In this document: positions 7,487-15,013 of the stretch, piece after piece | Layout of the letters: the number at the start of each line of letters is the position of its first letter | Position numbering within the stretch: position 1 is the first letter of the stretch | Origin: an uncultured Lachnospiraceae bacterium | GTDB taxonomy: Bacteria; Bacillota; Clostridia; Lachnospirales; Lachnospiraceae | Reading direction: 5' to 3' | Assembly: GCA_900551895.1 (NCBI GenBank) | Contig: URXX01000018.1 | Span: forward strand, 1 to 25,555 | DNA length: 25,555 bases | Made by a program: the position numbers and the translations under genes | The notes under the pieces: generated by a model | What the model was told of the DNA's origin: nothing | Seen by the model: only the letters and a program-made list of their open reading frames with translations | Databases searched by the model: none

Positions 7487-8518
7487 TTATATTACATAAT
7501 GTAACGCCAATTCAAATGTATTCTTAACTCCCTCTCTGTGGGTTCTCTCATATCCGTGAGAAGCATATACCCCCGAGCCAATCAGTGCGTGTCGCACATC
7601 TCTTCCCGCCGTCATGGCTGCTGCCGTATCCGAACCATAGAAAGGATAAATGTCTACCGCATAGTCCAACTCATTTTCTTTGGCAACATCAATCAGTTCA
7701 TTTACCATTTCAAAATGATATGCGCCTCTTCCGTCTTTTGCACAAATAGAAACCTGTCTTTCCGTACAAGTTAAATTTTCACCTACACAGCCCATATCGA
7801 TAGCCAAAATATCCTGAATATCATCTGTAATTCCGCAGGCTGCCCCGTGTCCTACTTCCTCATGTACAGTAAAGAAAATCTGTACATTTCTCTTCAGACA
7901 GCCTTGATGTTCACTCACATATTTCGCAATGGCAAGCAAAATGCCTGAGGACGCCTTGTCATCTAAGAAACGGCTCTTAATATAACCACTCTCCGTTATG
8001 CGGAATCTAGGTTCTACCATAATGAAATCTCCGGCGCTAATCCCCAGTTTTTCTACGTCTTCCTTACTGCTTACATTCTCGTCTAACACAACTTCTAAGT
8101 TGCTAAATTTTCTTTCCTCGTTAATATCAGGGTTCACATGAACAGAAGCATTTGCTAACTGAATTGTTCCCTCATATACTTTTTTATCTCTCGTTAAAAT
8201 ACGAACATTTTCCGTTTCAATATTATTCTGATTGAGCGTTCCGTTGGAAATGGCAAGTCTTCCGCCCCCTTTAATATAATGTACGAACGCCCCTAATGTA
8301 TCAACGTGCGCCATCATCATCAAAGGATTTCCCTCTCCGCCAAGATTTGCAATCACTCCGCCTTTTCTCAATGTGCGCACTTCAAATCCCATGTTTTCAA
8401 GTTCTTCCTGTAAATATGCTGCTACGTTATAGTGATAGCCTGTCGGACTGTCAATGGAAATCAATTTTTCAATCTGCTCCACTGCATAATCGTGATACAC
8501 TGTATTATTTTCTGTCAT
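7487..8518 (-). CDS. M42 family metallopeptidase (glutamyl/deblocking aminopeptidase type)
   Basis: 343 aa, the normal length. M42 enzymes are cytoplasmic di-metal aminopeptidases that form large tetrahedral assemblies and trim peptides; some members were once annotated as endoglucanases. Metal ligands and catalytic residues are in the expected order: HVDTLG (His71, Asp73), FLDDKASSG (Asp186/Asp187), the catalytic pair HEEVGHGA (Glu220, Glu221), AIDMG (Asp241) and a C-terminal SHGYERTHREG that supplies the last histidine. There is no signal peptide. The ATG follows GGAGGG. It has its own extended -10 promoter and lies upstream of the GH112 gene on the same strand. The exact peptide specificity is unknown. 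Confidence 0.9.
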   Translation of the reverse strand: MTENNTVYHDYAVEQIEKLISIDSPTGYHYNVAAYLQEELENMGFEVRTLRKGGVIANLGGEGNPLMMMAHVDTLGAFVHYIKGGGRLAISNGTLNQNNIETENVRILTRDKKVYEGTIQLANASVHVNPDINEERKFSNLEVVLDENVSSKEDVEKLGISAGDFIMVEPRFRITESGYIKSRFLDDKASSGILLAIAKYVSEHQGCLKRNVQIFFTVHEEVGHGAACGITDDIQDILAIDMGCVGENLTCTERQVSICAKDGRGAYHFEMVNELIDVAKENELDYAVDIYPFYGSDTAAAMTAGRDVRHALIGSGVYASHGYERTHREGVKNTFELALHYVI

Positions 8519-8560
8519 TCTAAATCCCTCCTACTTTTCCACAGAATATTTCTACCAATC

Positions 8561-8591
8561 ATTGTATCACATTAGAGTAATTTTTTGTTAA
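8561..8591 (-). promoter_or_regulatory. Extended -10 promoter of the M42 peptidase gene
   Basis: On the minus strand TGATACAAT (-10 TACAAT at 8561-8566, TG three bases upstream) follows TTAACA (8586-8591) at a long spacing of 19. The extended -10 TG compensates for the spacing. Confidence 0.5.
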
Positions 8592-8608
8592 AATTTAACT
8601 ATTTTCAT

Positions 8609-8651
8609 AAAAAAGACTTCCCATGAACATTTCATGGAAAGCCTTTTCTCA
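8609..8651 (-). terminator. Intrinsic terminator, copy 1 of a 43-base exact repeat
   Basis: The minus strand forms a stem from GGCTTTCCATGAA and TTCATGGGAAGTC around an ATG loop, followed by TTTTTT. It lies four bases after the stop codon of the small membrane protein gene. All 43 bases recur exactly at 9228-9270. Confidence 0.85.
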
Positions 8652-8655
8652 TTTT

Positions 8656-9174
8656 CTATTCTACTGCCTTTAAATCTAACCCCATTACTTCTTTTCCGTT
8701 TCTTTCAATACGCACCGATGTATACAGACTATTTTCCTGCTCTGTAAAATAAAAATCCGCCTTTACCGTTTCATTCTCTTCCACCGCATCATTAAAAACT
8801 GTTGTGAATAGGAGAGGAACTACCTGCTCATTTCCGTTCTTTTGGATAAGATACATCTTATACTCTGCATCTTCTACATAGGTATCTGCGTCCATTTTAA
8901 CCTGTCCGAGAATAAATCCATACCCATTCTCTTCTTCCTCTTTAAATTCTTTTTCTCCTTTTGGCAAACCAATGTAGTCCGGCACATCTTTGAGAAAATA
9001 CTCCGCCTTTGCATAACGCTGGAATGAAACTTCCGTATCTCCCTCTTTCGTCTGTGCAACATAATAATTTTCACTGATAGACGATTTGTACCAGCGGTAC
9101 GCTCCGTAGCAGCCTCCTGCTAAAAGTAAAACTACTATAGCAGTAATAATGGCAATTCTTTTACCTCTTTTCAT
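8656..9174 (-). CDS. Small one-pass membrane protein of unknown function
   Basis: 172 aa. I do not recognise the family. The start is the ATG at 9174, because AGGAGGGG lies between it and an in-frame ATG at 9192 that has no binding site. A basic N-terminus (MKRGKRIAI) and one membrane segment at about residues 7-25 precede a soluble domain that should face outside. That domain is rich in Glu, Lys and aromatic residues, with alternating hydrophobic stretches suggesting beta strands. The sequence LAGGC in the membrane segment is not a good lipobox, since hydrophobic residues continue after it. The gene has its own promoter and terminator and is bracketed by two identical terminators, so it behaves as a self-contained cassette. 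YxeA-like small exported proteins are a possible but unsupported comparison. Confidence 0.75.
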   Translation of the reverse strand: MKRGKRIAIITAIVVLLLAGGCYGAYRWYKSSISENYYVAQTKEGDTEVSFQRYAKAEYFLKDVPDYIGLPKGEKEFKEEEENGYGFILGQVKMDADTYVEDAEYKMYLIQKNGNEQVVPLLFTTVFNDAVEENETVKADFYFTEQENSLYTSVRIERNGKEVMGLDLKAVE

Positions 9175-9203
9175 TTTCTTCCCCTCCTGCATATTTTTCT
9201 TTC

Positions 9204-9212
9204 ATTATACCA
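9204..9212 (-). promoter_or_regulatory. Extended -10 promoter of the small membrane protein gene
   Basis: The minus strand reads TGGTATAAT, a perfect -10 (9204-9209) with the extended TG. No good -35 exists: 17 bases upstream falls in the U-tract of the preceding terminator. The transcript would start about 23 bases before the ATG. Confidence 0.6.
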
Positions 9213-9227
9213 TACCTCCCTCCGCCA

Positions 9228-9270
9228 AAAAAAGACTTCCCATGAACATTTCATGGAAAGCCTTTTCTCA
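9228..9270 (-). terminator. Intrinsic terminator, copy 2 of a 43-base exact repeat
   Basis: Identical to the terminator at 8609-8651, with one extra T in the U-tract. It begins on the base next to the stop codon of the threonine/serine exporter gene. Confidence 0.85.
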
Positions 9271-10506
9271 CTAAGATTTCTTACCGACATAATATTCTTT
9301 TTTCATTGCCCTCATCGCTCCTCTGGCAACTACATCTACAATATTAAATCCAAATGCAATCGCAAGACAAGTCGCAAGCAAAATAATCGCCTCACTGAAC
9401 GCCATACCAATATCACGGCTTACACAGCCATACATCATATAGTATAAGTTCGGTCCCGGAATTAACGGGAACACAGATGCCGTCAAAAAGATAGTGGACG
9501 GAGCCTTATTCTTTCTCGACATAACGAACGCGTATCCTGCAACAAATACCGCTGCCACCAACGTTGCAAAGAAGTTACTCGGCTTCACTTCATATACAAT
9601 CAAATAAATCCCCCATGTAATAAACGCACCCACACCTGAATAAAGTACCTGCTTTCCTCTGATTTTAAACCAAAAAGCAAATCCCACACAGGCAACCGTA
9701 CACGCTATCAACTGTACCGGAATATTATGATTTAAAATAAATCCTTCTGCCGAAACACCGTCCAACAACAACATGGCAAGCGCTGTTCCAAATGCAATTC
9801 CCGCTGCCCCGAGCATCGAATTCATAATGTTAATCGCACCTGAAATATAGTCTTTCTGTAGCAATTCTCGTATTCCGTTTGTCGTACTCAATCCACTGAT
9901 CAAAAGCATTACAATCCCAATCATAATACGCTCGGGGTGGTCACCCAACCCTGCACGCACACAGAGAATAATAATTACTTCTGACAAAAAAGATAACACT
10001 ACGTTGTAAATCAGAAGATTTTCCTCTCTTCTGCTTAACCAACCGCCAACAATTACAATCATCAGCGACACGATAACCGCAACAATGGCATCTTGAAAAT
10101 TACTTCCGAAGAACACGGCAAACCCTGTCCCCCCCATAACTGCTGCAAAATATTTAATCGCCGGATGTTGTGACGGTCTGTTCACTACCTCTAAATATTT
10201 TTCCCGCAGTTCTTTCTCATCAGGCGTATGCTGACAAACATAGCGGGATAAATTGTTCAAATAATCTAACTGGTCGAAATCAATATCCGCATTTTCTATA
10301 TGGCGAATTTGCGTAATAATTTCTCCTTCCGGCGTTTCCACCGTTATCTGAATGTTACTCGGAATAACAAACACATCGTATCTTACAAATCCATAACTTT
10401 TGCACATACGGTAAAGACTGTCTTCCAATCGAAAGTTCTCCGCCCCATTAACAAGCATAGCCTCCCCGATGTCCAAAATGCCCTGCACTATTCTCTTGTA
10501 ATCCAT
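9271..10506 (-). CDS. ThrE-type threonine/serine exporter, single-chain form
   Basis: 411 aa from the ATG at 10506, which follows GAGGTAGGGAAG; upstream in-frame codons to 10572 lie in the promoter. The N-terminal half (about 1-250) has the conserved cytoplasmic segment around LVNGAENFRLEDSLYRMC seen in the DUF1212/ThrE domain, then five hydrophobic helices. The C-terminal half (about 265-400) is the DUF3815-type domain with the FPLIPGPNLYY motif and another group of helices. In many Firmicutes these halves are two genes (YjjP/YjjB-like); here they are one chain, as in corynebacterial ThrE. It sits in the cytoplasmic membrane and probably exports small hydrophilic amino acids. The actual substrate is inferred from family only. 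Confidence 0.87.
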   Translation of the reverse strand: MDYKRIVQGILDIGEAMLVNGAENFRLEDSLYRMCKSYGFVRYDVFVIPSNIQITVETPEGEIITQIRHIENADIDFDQLDYLNNLSRYVCQHTPDEKELREKYLEVVNRPSQHPAIKYFAAVMGGTGFAVFFGSNFQDAIVAVIVSLMIVIVGGWLSRREENLLIYNVVLSFLSEVIIILCVRAGLGDHPERIMIGIVMLLISGLSTTNGIRELLQKDYISGAINIMNSMLGAAGIAFGTALAMLLLDGVSAEGFILNHNIPVQLIACTVACVGFAFWFKIRGKQVLYSGVGAFITWGIYLIVYEVKPSNFFATLVAAVFVAGYAFVMSRKNKAPSTIFLTASVFPLIPGPNLYYMMYGCVSRDIGMAFSEAIILLATCLAIAFGFNIVDVVARGAMRAMKKEYYVGKKS

Positions 10507-10543
10507 AAACTTCCCTACCTCTAAATAAAATATACTGTATGTA

Positions 10544-10572
10544 ATAATATAGATAGTATAGGGAAAAGTCAA
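10544..10572 (-). promoter_or_regulatory. Strong promoter of the exporter gene
   Basis: On the minus strand TTGACT (10567-10572) and TATTAT (10544-10549) are separated by exactly 17 bases. It begins eight bases after the stop codon of the surface protein gene, with no terminator between, so the exporter can be transcribed both independently and by read-through. Confidence 0.7.
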
Positions 10573-10579
10573 CTATAAT

Positions 10580-12967
10580 TTATTGTTCTGCGTTACGTCT
10601 TTTTCTTGTGTAAACAGCCATTCCCATTCCTGCTGCAAAGACAAGCATCACATAGAGAAGAATATTGCTGTTATCCGCTGTTTTCGGTCCTTCCGGATTT
10701 TGAGGCTGACTTGGTTTATTCGGCTGATTTGGTTTACTTGGATCTTCCGGTTTCGGGGACGGTTTCTCCTCTTTTTTCTCTTCTACAGTCACTTTACATA
10801 CCGCTGTTTTGCCGTCTTCAGAAGTAACTGTAACTTCCGCTGTGCCAAGTCCTTTTGCCGTAACCACTCCGTTTTCATCTACAGTAACTACATTTTCATC
10901 ACTGCTGCTCCATACAAGTTTTCTGTCTGTCGCATTTTCCGGAATAAATGTGGCAACTAACTGCTCACTTTCATTTACATATAATTTTAATTCTGTCTTA
11001 TTTAATACGATTTTGTCTAAAGGAACATATGTATTCAAATCTTTGTCCGACATTCTCTCATTAATGTAGTAAATGGATTTTTCAACAGAAACTTTATCGT
11101 TATTATCTACTACCTGTTTATCACTCGGTGCATTTCCTCCCCAGTAATTATAATTGAGGTCAAGCACACCTTCTGCCATATCTTCTGTAGAAATGTAAGT
11201 ATTTCCTAAAACTTTATTTTTGCTGAAAACAACGTCATCCCCATTTGCACCGTAGAACCAAATCTTTCCGGCATCGTTAAATGTATTTCCGGTAATGACA
11301 TAGGTGACATTTGCATCTTGATTTACTGCGTCCGCTTTTGCAGCAAAAGAAAGTTCTTCACTTCCTGTAACTGTATTGCCTGTGAAAACCGTATTTGTCG
11401 CATAACTGCATATTGTCATTTTACAATCCGTAAACTGTGAATTTGTCACATGAATATCTGCTGTAGCCTTATCGCTCGCTGTCGGCTGACTGTAAATCGC
11501 AGTTCCGAAGTCTTTAAATGAACTGTTGTCGATTTCTACTTTTGAACCTACGCCGACAAATACCGCATAATCACTTTTCTGCTTTGGTGCTCCTGTCATA
11601 TGAACATTTTCCAATTTACCCGAATTCATACAAAATCCGTTTCCGCTTGTCGTAAAGTTAATGTTTAAGTCAGAAACGTTTAAATCATCTGCATTGTAGA
11701 AGAGATAATCGCCATTTTTCTGTGACTCTACTTTTGCGATAGTAAGTGTGTGTCCGTTTCCTTTTACGGAAATATTTTTGACGTTATTTATCTGATTCCA
11801 AACTTTCACGTCAACGTCACGCAAAATTTCAACCGTATCTCCACTCTTTGCTGCCTGAAATGCCTCTGCCAATGTTTTATATTCCACATCTCCTACTTTT
11901 GCTACCGCATTTGTCATTGTAACGTGTGAACCGTTGACAGTTGCATCAACAATGATATTTTCCTGACTTCCGCTTTCTGTCTTGTTGTAAAAATCACCGT
12001 GCGGTGTAATCGTATCCGTCACATCTTTTCCTCCGGAAGTTGCCTGATGTACAGTCGCTTCACAACCTTTAATTGTCGTGCTGACTTTATCCTGCCCATT
12101 ATAAATTGTTCCTACTAAAGCCCCAAACTCGCTTCCGTCCTCAGAATCAGGATTGGTCAGGGTAAGATTTCCTTCATATGTACAGTTTACCAACGTATTT
12201 CCATAGTGAAGAATACCTAAAATTCCCCCTACGTCACAAGTAGAACCGATAACATCGATCTTAACATTACAGTCTTTTACCGTCTGGTTTCCTTCGCCCA
12301 TAAATCCGATAAGACCGCCCACATATGTACGATATTGTTCGCTCTCTGCCTTGATATGACTTCCTGCTTCGCCTTTAATATCTACATTTGTGAAATCACC
12401 GTAAGCATTTTTTCCACAGGCACCGCCTACATAAGAATATCCTTCCACAATCACCTTTCCGCTGATTGTAATGTTTTCATAATCTGCAGTATATGGCGTC
12501 CCTGCGATAACGCCTACACACAATCTTCCTTTTACGGAAGCATTATGTACTTCAAAATTTTTAATTGCTCCGCCGGAAGTATATCCGAACAGACCAACAT
12601 CACTTTTCTTAGGGGTATTAATACTCAGATTGCTGATAACATGATTTTTACCGTCAAATGTTCCCTGAAAGTTTTTTCCTTCTTTTCCTACAGGTGTCCA
12701 TTCTTTGTTATTCAAATCAATATCATCTGTAAGTGAAATTGTTTTCCCCTTGAAGTTTGTTCCTTCCCCCACCAGTTTTGACAACCCTGCCAACTGGCTT
12801 GCATTACTGATTTCATAAGTGTTTTTGTCTGCTGCATACCATGAAGTATCTGCTGTTTTTCCGTCCCACGCCTCAGCCTTTGTTTCTTTTGCAAACACTG
12901 TAGTCGGAAGCATTGTCAATATCATCGCAACTGACAATACAAGTGCTGCCCATTTTCTCTTTTTCAT
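10580..12967 (-). CDS. Large surface protein: beta-helix, Ig-like domain, PKTAD sorting-type tail
   Basis: 795 aa. A signal peptide (residues 1-26, cleavage after VFA) is followed by a region to about 330 with GLUG-like repeats (FQGTFDGKNHVISNLSIN, DVGLFGYTSG). Next, to about 640, comes a parallel beta-helix of short Asn/Val-rich turns, such as VHMTGAP and YVITGNTF. Residues 649-728 form a bacterial Ig-like (Big_2) domain: VWSSSDENVVTV, NGVVTAKGLGTAEVTV. Residues 729-759 are a Pro/Lys-rich wall-spanning linker. The tail has PKTAD at 761-765, a hydrophobic helix and RKRR, the layout of a sortase substrate, but with Ala where Gly is normal. No catalytic residues are recognised; adhesion or glycan binding is plausible. 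The ATG follows AGGAGG. No convincing promoter is seen directly upstream. Confidence 0.85.
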   Translation of the reverse strand: MKKRKWAALVLSVAMILTMLPTTVFAKETKAEAWDGKTADTSWYAADKNTYEISNASQLAGLSKLVGEGTNFKGKTISLTDDIDLNNKEWTPVGKEGKNFQGTFDGKNHVISNLSINTPKKSDVGLFGYTSGGAIKNFEVHNASVKGRLCVGVIAGTPYTADYENITISGKVIVEGYSYVGGACGKNAYGDFTNVDIKGEAGSHIKAESEQYRTYVGGLIGFMGEGNQTVKDCNVKIDVIGSTCDVGGILGILHYGNTLVNCTYEGNLTLTNPDSEDGSEFGALVGTIYNGQDKVSTTIKGCEATVHQATSGGKDVTDTITPHGDFYNKTESGSQENIIVDATVNGSHVTMTNAVAKVGDVEYKTLAEAFQAAKSGDTVEILRDVDVKVWNQINNVKNISVKGNGHTLTIAKVESQKNGDYLFYNADDLNVSDLNINFTTSGNGFCMNSGKLENVHMTGAPKQKSDYAVFVGVGSKVEIDNSSFKDFGTAIYSQPTASDKATADIHVTNSQFTDCKMTICSYATNTVFTGNTVTGSEELSFAAKADAVNQDANVTYVITGNTFNDAGKIWFYGANGDDVVFSKNKVLGNTYISTEDMAEGVLDLNYNYWGGNAPSDKQVVDNNDKVSVEKSIYYINERMSDKDLNTYVPLDKIVLNKTELKLYVNESEQLVATFIPENATDRKLVWSSSDENVVTVDENGVVTAKGLGTAEVTVTSEDGKTAVCKVTVEEKKEEKPSPKPEDPSKPNQPNKPSQPQNPEGPKTADNSNILLYVMLVFAAGMGMAVYTRKRRNAEQ

Positions 12968-13042
12968 TGTAATTATCCTCCTTTTCTTTTGTATATGAAT
13001 ATTCTCTCACATACGAATGAGGATTTCAATATTTTAGCATAC

Positions 13043-13070
13043 AAAAAAGTCGGGATATTTTCCCGACTTT
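13043..13070 (-). terminator. Intrinsic terminator after tRNA-Cys
   Basis: A 10-bp perfect stem (AAAGTCGGGA at 13046-13055 with TCCCGACTTT at 13061-13070) is followed on the minus strand by a U-tract. It begins four bases after the tRNA 3' end. Confidence 0.88.
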
Positions 13071-13074
13071 CTGA

Positions 13075-13145
13075 AGGCGCCAACCAGATTTGAACTGGTG
13101 ATAGAGGTGTTGCAGACCTTTGCCTTACCACTTGGCTATGGCGCC
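13075..13145 (-). tRNA. tRNA-Cys (GCA), copy 1
   Basis: 71 bases folding as a cloverleaf: acceptor GGCGCCA/TGGCGCC, D-stem GCC/GGC, anticodon loop CTGCAAC with anticodon GCA, T-stem ACCAG/CTGGT around TTCAAAT, discriminator U. CCA is not encoded. The outermost anticodon-stem pair is an A-C mismatch. The whole sequence is identical to the copy at 25367-25437. Confidence 0.95.
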
Positions 13146-13146
13146 G

Positions 13147-13185
13147 TTTTGTGTTGATAGTATATTATATATTTCCAACACAAAA
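13147..13185. repeat. 10-bp inverted repeat around the tRNA-Cys promoter
   Basis: TTTTGTGTTG at 13147-13156 is the exact reverse complement of 13176-13185, with a 19-base AT-rich centre. On the minus strand the centre holds TATACT (13159-13164) and the right arm covers a weak TTTTTG -35 at spacing 16. No U-tract follows on either strand, so it is not a terminator. Confidence 0.6.
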
Positions 13186-13196
13186 ATTATACCAAA

Positions 13197-14051
13197 TTAT
13201 TTTTTCTCCGTCAATGTTTCTTCTGAAACTTCACAGGCAATTTTCAAATAATCTCTCTCCTCCTGCTTTCGTTTCGGGATAAATTTCCGCGCAAATTTTC
13301 CCTCGCCCCTTCGTTTCACATAGAAATAACCGATAATTGAGAAAACAACCGCGCCGATAAAGTTTACGAACAGGTCCTTCATCGTATCTTTCAGACCGAT
13401 ATCCAGATATCCGCCAAGTCCCAATTCCTGCCCGTTGACGATTACCTCGTCAATATCATCAATATGTACCACATTTGTTTCTCCGTTCGGATCAAGCATA
13501 ACTGTGGAAATGCTGTGTACAACTGTATCTTTCTGTGTATCCATTCCTAAAAATGTATCCACCGTACATTCATAAAATTCCCACATAACCCCTATTGTCA
13601 TGGAAAAGCAAAACGCCACGATTGCCATATAAAGCGGAGATAAATTAAACTTGGCTTTCTTGTTGCGGTTTAAAATATCCACAAGTGAAAATCCGATTGC
13701 CGCCGCAAGAAAACCGTTGATTGTGTGAAGCATCGTATCCCAGCCCGGTATCTTCGTATAGTATGAACCTATTTCTCCCAACACCTCTGCCGCTACAATA
13801 AAAAGCAATATAATAATCTCTAGGGTGGTGGGAAGTTCTACCCTTAGTTCTACTTGAAGAAAACTCGGCACAATTAAGAGCAGTAACGTGAGAATACAAT
13901 AAAATACGTCCTGATAATTCTTATTTAAAATCTGCAATATCATAATCAGAATTACAAGCGCCCTCAATACCATATACACAATGAAAGAACTTTTATGTTC
14001 TTTTATCTCCATTTTCATTGCCTTCCAATGAATTTTAAACTTTTGTATCAT
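13197..14051 (-). CDS. YjdF/DUF2238-type integral membrane protein
   Basis: 284 aa with about six hydrophobic segments between residues 28 and 245 and charged ends. Conserved polar motifs typical of this family lie at membrane edges: GWDTMLHTINGF near residue 103, GVMWEFYECTVD near residue 153 and LKDTMKDLFVNFIGA near residue 222. The function of the family is unknown; the conserved Asp, His and Glu hint at metal or lipid chemistry, but that is speculation. The ATG follows GAAAGGATAAG. It has its own promoter and lies upstream of tRNA-Cys on the same strand, with no clear terminator between. Confidence 0.75.
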   Translation of the reverse strand: MIQKFKIHWKAMKMEIKEHKSSFIVYMVLRALVILIMILQILNKNYQDVFYCILTLLLLIVPSFLQVELRVELPTTLEIIILLFIVAAEVLGEIGSYYTKIPGWDTMLHTINGFLAAAIGFSLVDILNRNKKAKFNLSPLYMAIVAFCFSMTIGVMWEFYECTVDTFLGMDTQKDTVVHSISTVMLDPNGETNVVHIDDIDEVIVNGQELGLGGYLDIGLKDTMKDLFVNFIGAVVFSIIGYFYVKRRGEGKFARKFIPKRKQEERDYLKIACEVSEETLTEKK

Positions 14052-14093
14052 ATCTTATCCTTTCAGTCTTCCTCTCTTTATAGAATATGGTAT

Positions 14094-14122
14094 ATAGTAT
14101 CATTATGCCCTCTCATATTCAA
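14094..14122 (-). promoter_or_regulatory. Promoter of the DUF2238-type gene
   Basis: On the minus strand TTGAAT (14117-14122) and TACTAT (14094-14099) are 17 bases apart, placed directly after the terminator of the nucleoside cluster. Confidence 0.6.
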
Positions 14123-14130
14123 GTCATTTA

Positions 14131-14160
14131 AAAAAGAGTTACAGCATCTGCCATAACTCT
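14131..14160 (-). terminator. Intrinsic terminator at the end of the nucleoside cluster
   Basis: Seven base pairs (AGAGTTA at 14135-14141 with TAACTCT at 14154-14160), extendable by partial pairing inside, are followed on the minus strand by TTTTTT. It lies ten bases after the purine nucleoside phosphorylase stop codon. Confidence 0.8.
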
Positions 14161-14169
14161 CTTTCCGAT

Positions 14170-14997
14170 TTATTCTCCAAGTTTTGTAATAATACCTGTA
14201 ATAAGTGCTTTGAACTGTTTCGCCACTCTGTCGGCTGTTTCCTGCACTTCTTTGTGATTTAACTCTTCTTTTGACATTCCTGCCGCAAGATTTGTAATAC
14301 ATGAAATTCCGCAGATTTCCATTCCCATGTGACGTGCAGCCATTGCCTCGCATGCTGTACTCATACCGACTGCGTCCGCTCCCCATGTTCTTGCCATACG
14401 GATTTCCGCCGGTGTCTCATAATTTGGACCGGTAAACTGTGCGTACACACCTTCTTTTAAATCAATTCCCTGTTCTTTTGCCGTTGCTCTTACAATTTCC
14501 TGCATTCTATTACTGTAAACTTCGCTCATATCCGGAAATCTTACACCCAATTCGTCTAGATTTGCACCGATTAAGGCACTTGGAACGCCTGTTGTAATGT
14601 GGTCTGTAAGCATCATAAAGTCACCCGGTTTAAAATCAAAATTTACACCGCCTGCCGCATTTGTCAAAATTAATTTTTTTGCTCCCAAAAGTCCCATAAG
14701 TCTTGTCGGAAGCACAACGTCAGACATCGGATAACCTTCATAAAAATGTACTCTTCCCTGCATGATTACAACAGGAGTTTTATTTACATAACCGAAAACA
14801 AAACGTCCTTTATGTCCTGCTACAGTAGAAGTCGGAAACCCTTCAATATCTGTATAATTCACTGTCTGCACAATTTCTATTTCATCGGCGTAATCGCCAA
14901 GTCCCGAGCCGAGAATTAACGCTACCTCCGGACAAAAATCTACTTTCGCTTTTACACTCTCCACACAAGTCATTAATTTTTCATATACTGGATTCAT
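14170..14997 (-). CDS. punA: Purine nucleoside phosphorylase (trimeric, PNP-II type)
   Basis: 275 aa from the ATG at 14997, which follows GGGAAGGAG; an upstream in-frame start at 15021 would overlap the regulator gene. It splits inosine, guanosine and their deoxy forms with phosphate into base and (deoxy)ribose-1-phosphate. Visible features are the phosphate loop GSGLGDYAD (30-38), GHKGRF (61-66), QGRVHFYEGY with Arg82 and His84, TNAAGG (112-117), GPNYETPAEIR with Glu194, GMSTACE (211-217) and the purine-binding Asn236 in CITNLAAG. The length matches low-molecular-mass PNPs. It is the last gene of the cluster, 16 bases after the Crp/Fnr-type gene and upstream of a terminator. Confidence 0.93.
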   Translation of the reverse strand: MNPVYEKLMTCVESVKAKVDFCPEVALILGSGLGDYADEIEIVQTVNYTDIEGFPTSTVAGHKGRFVFGYVNKTPVVIMQGRVHFYEGYPMSDVVLPTRLMGLLGAKKLILTNAAGGVNFDFKPGDFMMLTDHITTGVPSALIGANLDELGVRFPDMSEVYSNRMQEIVRATAKEQGIDLKEGVYAQFTGPNYETPAEIRMARTWGADAVGMSTACEAMAARHMGMEICGISCITNLAAGMSKEELNHKEVQETADRVAKQFKALITGIITKLGE

Positions 14998-15013
14998 TCT
15001 AAACTCCTTCCCG

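Noticed and set aside
12335..12736. A 133-codon open frame on the plus strand
   Set aside because: Opposite the surface protein gene, without a start signal or recognisable domain.
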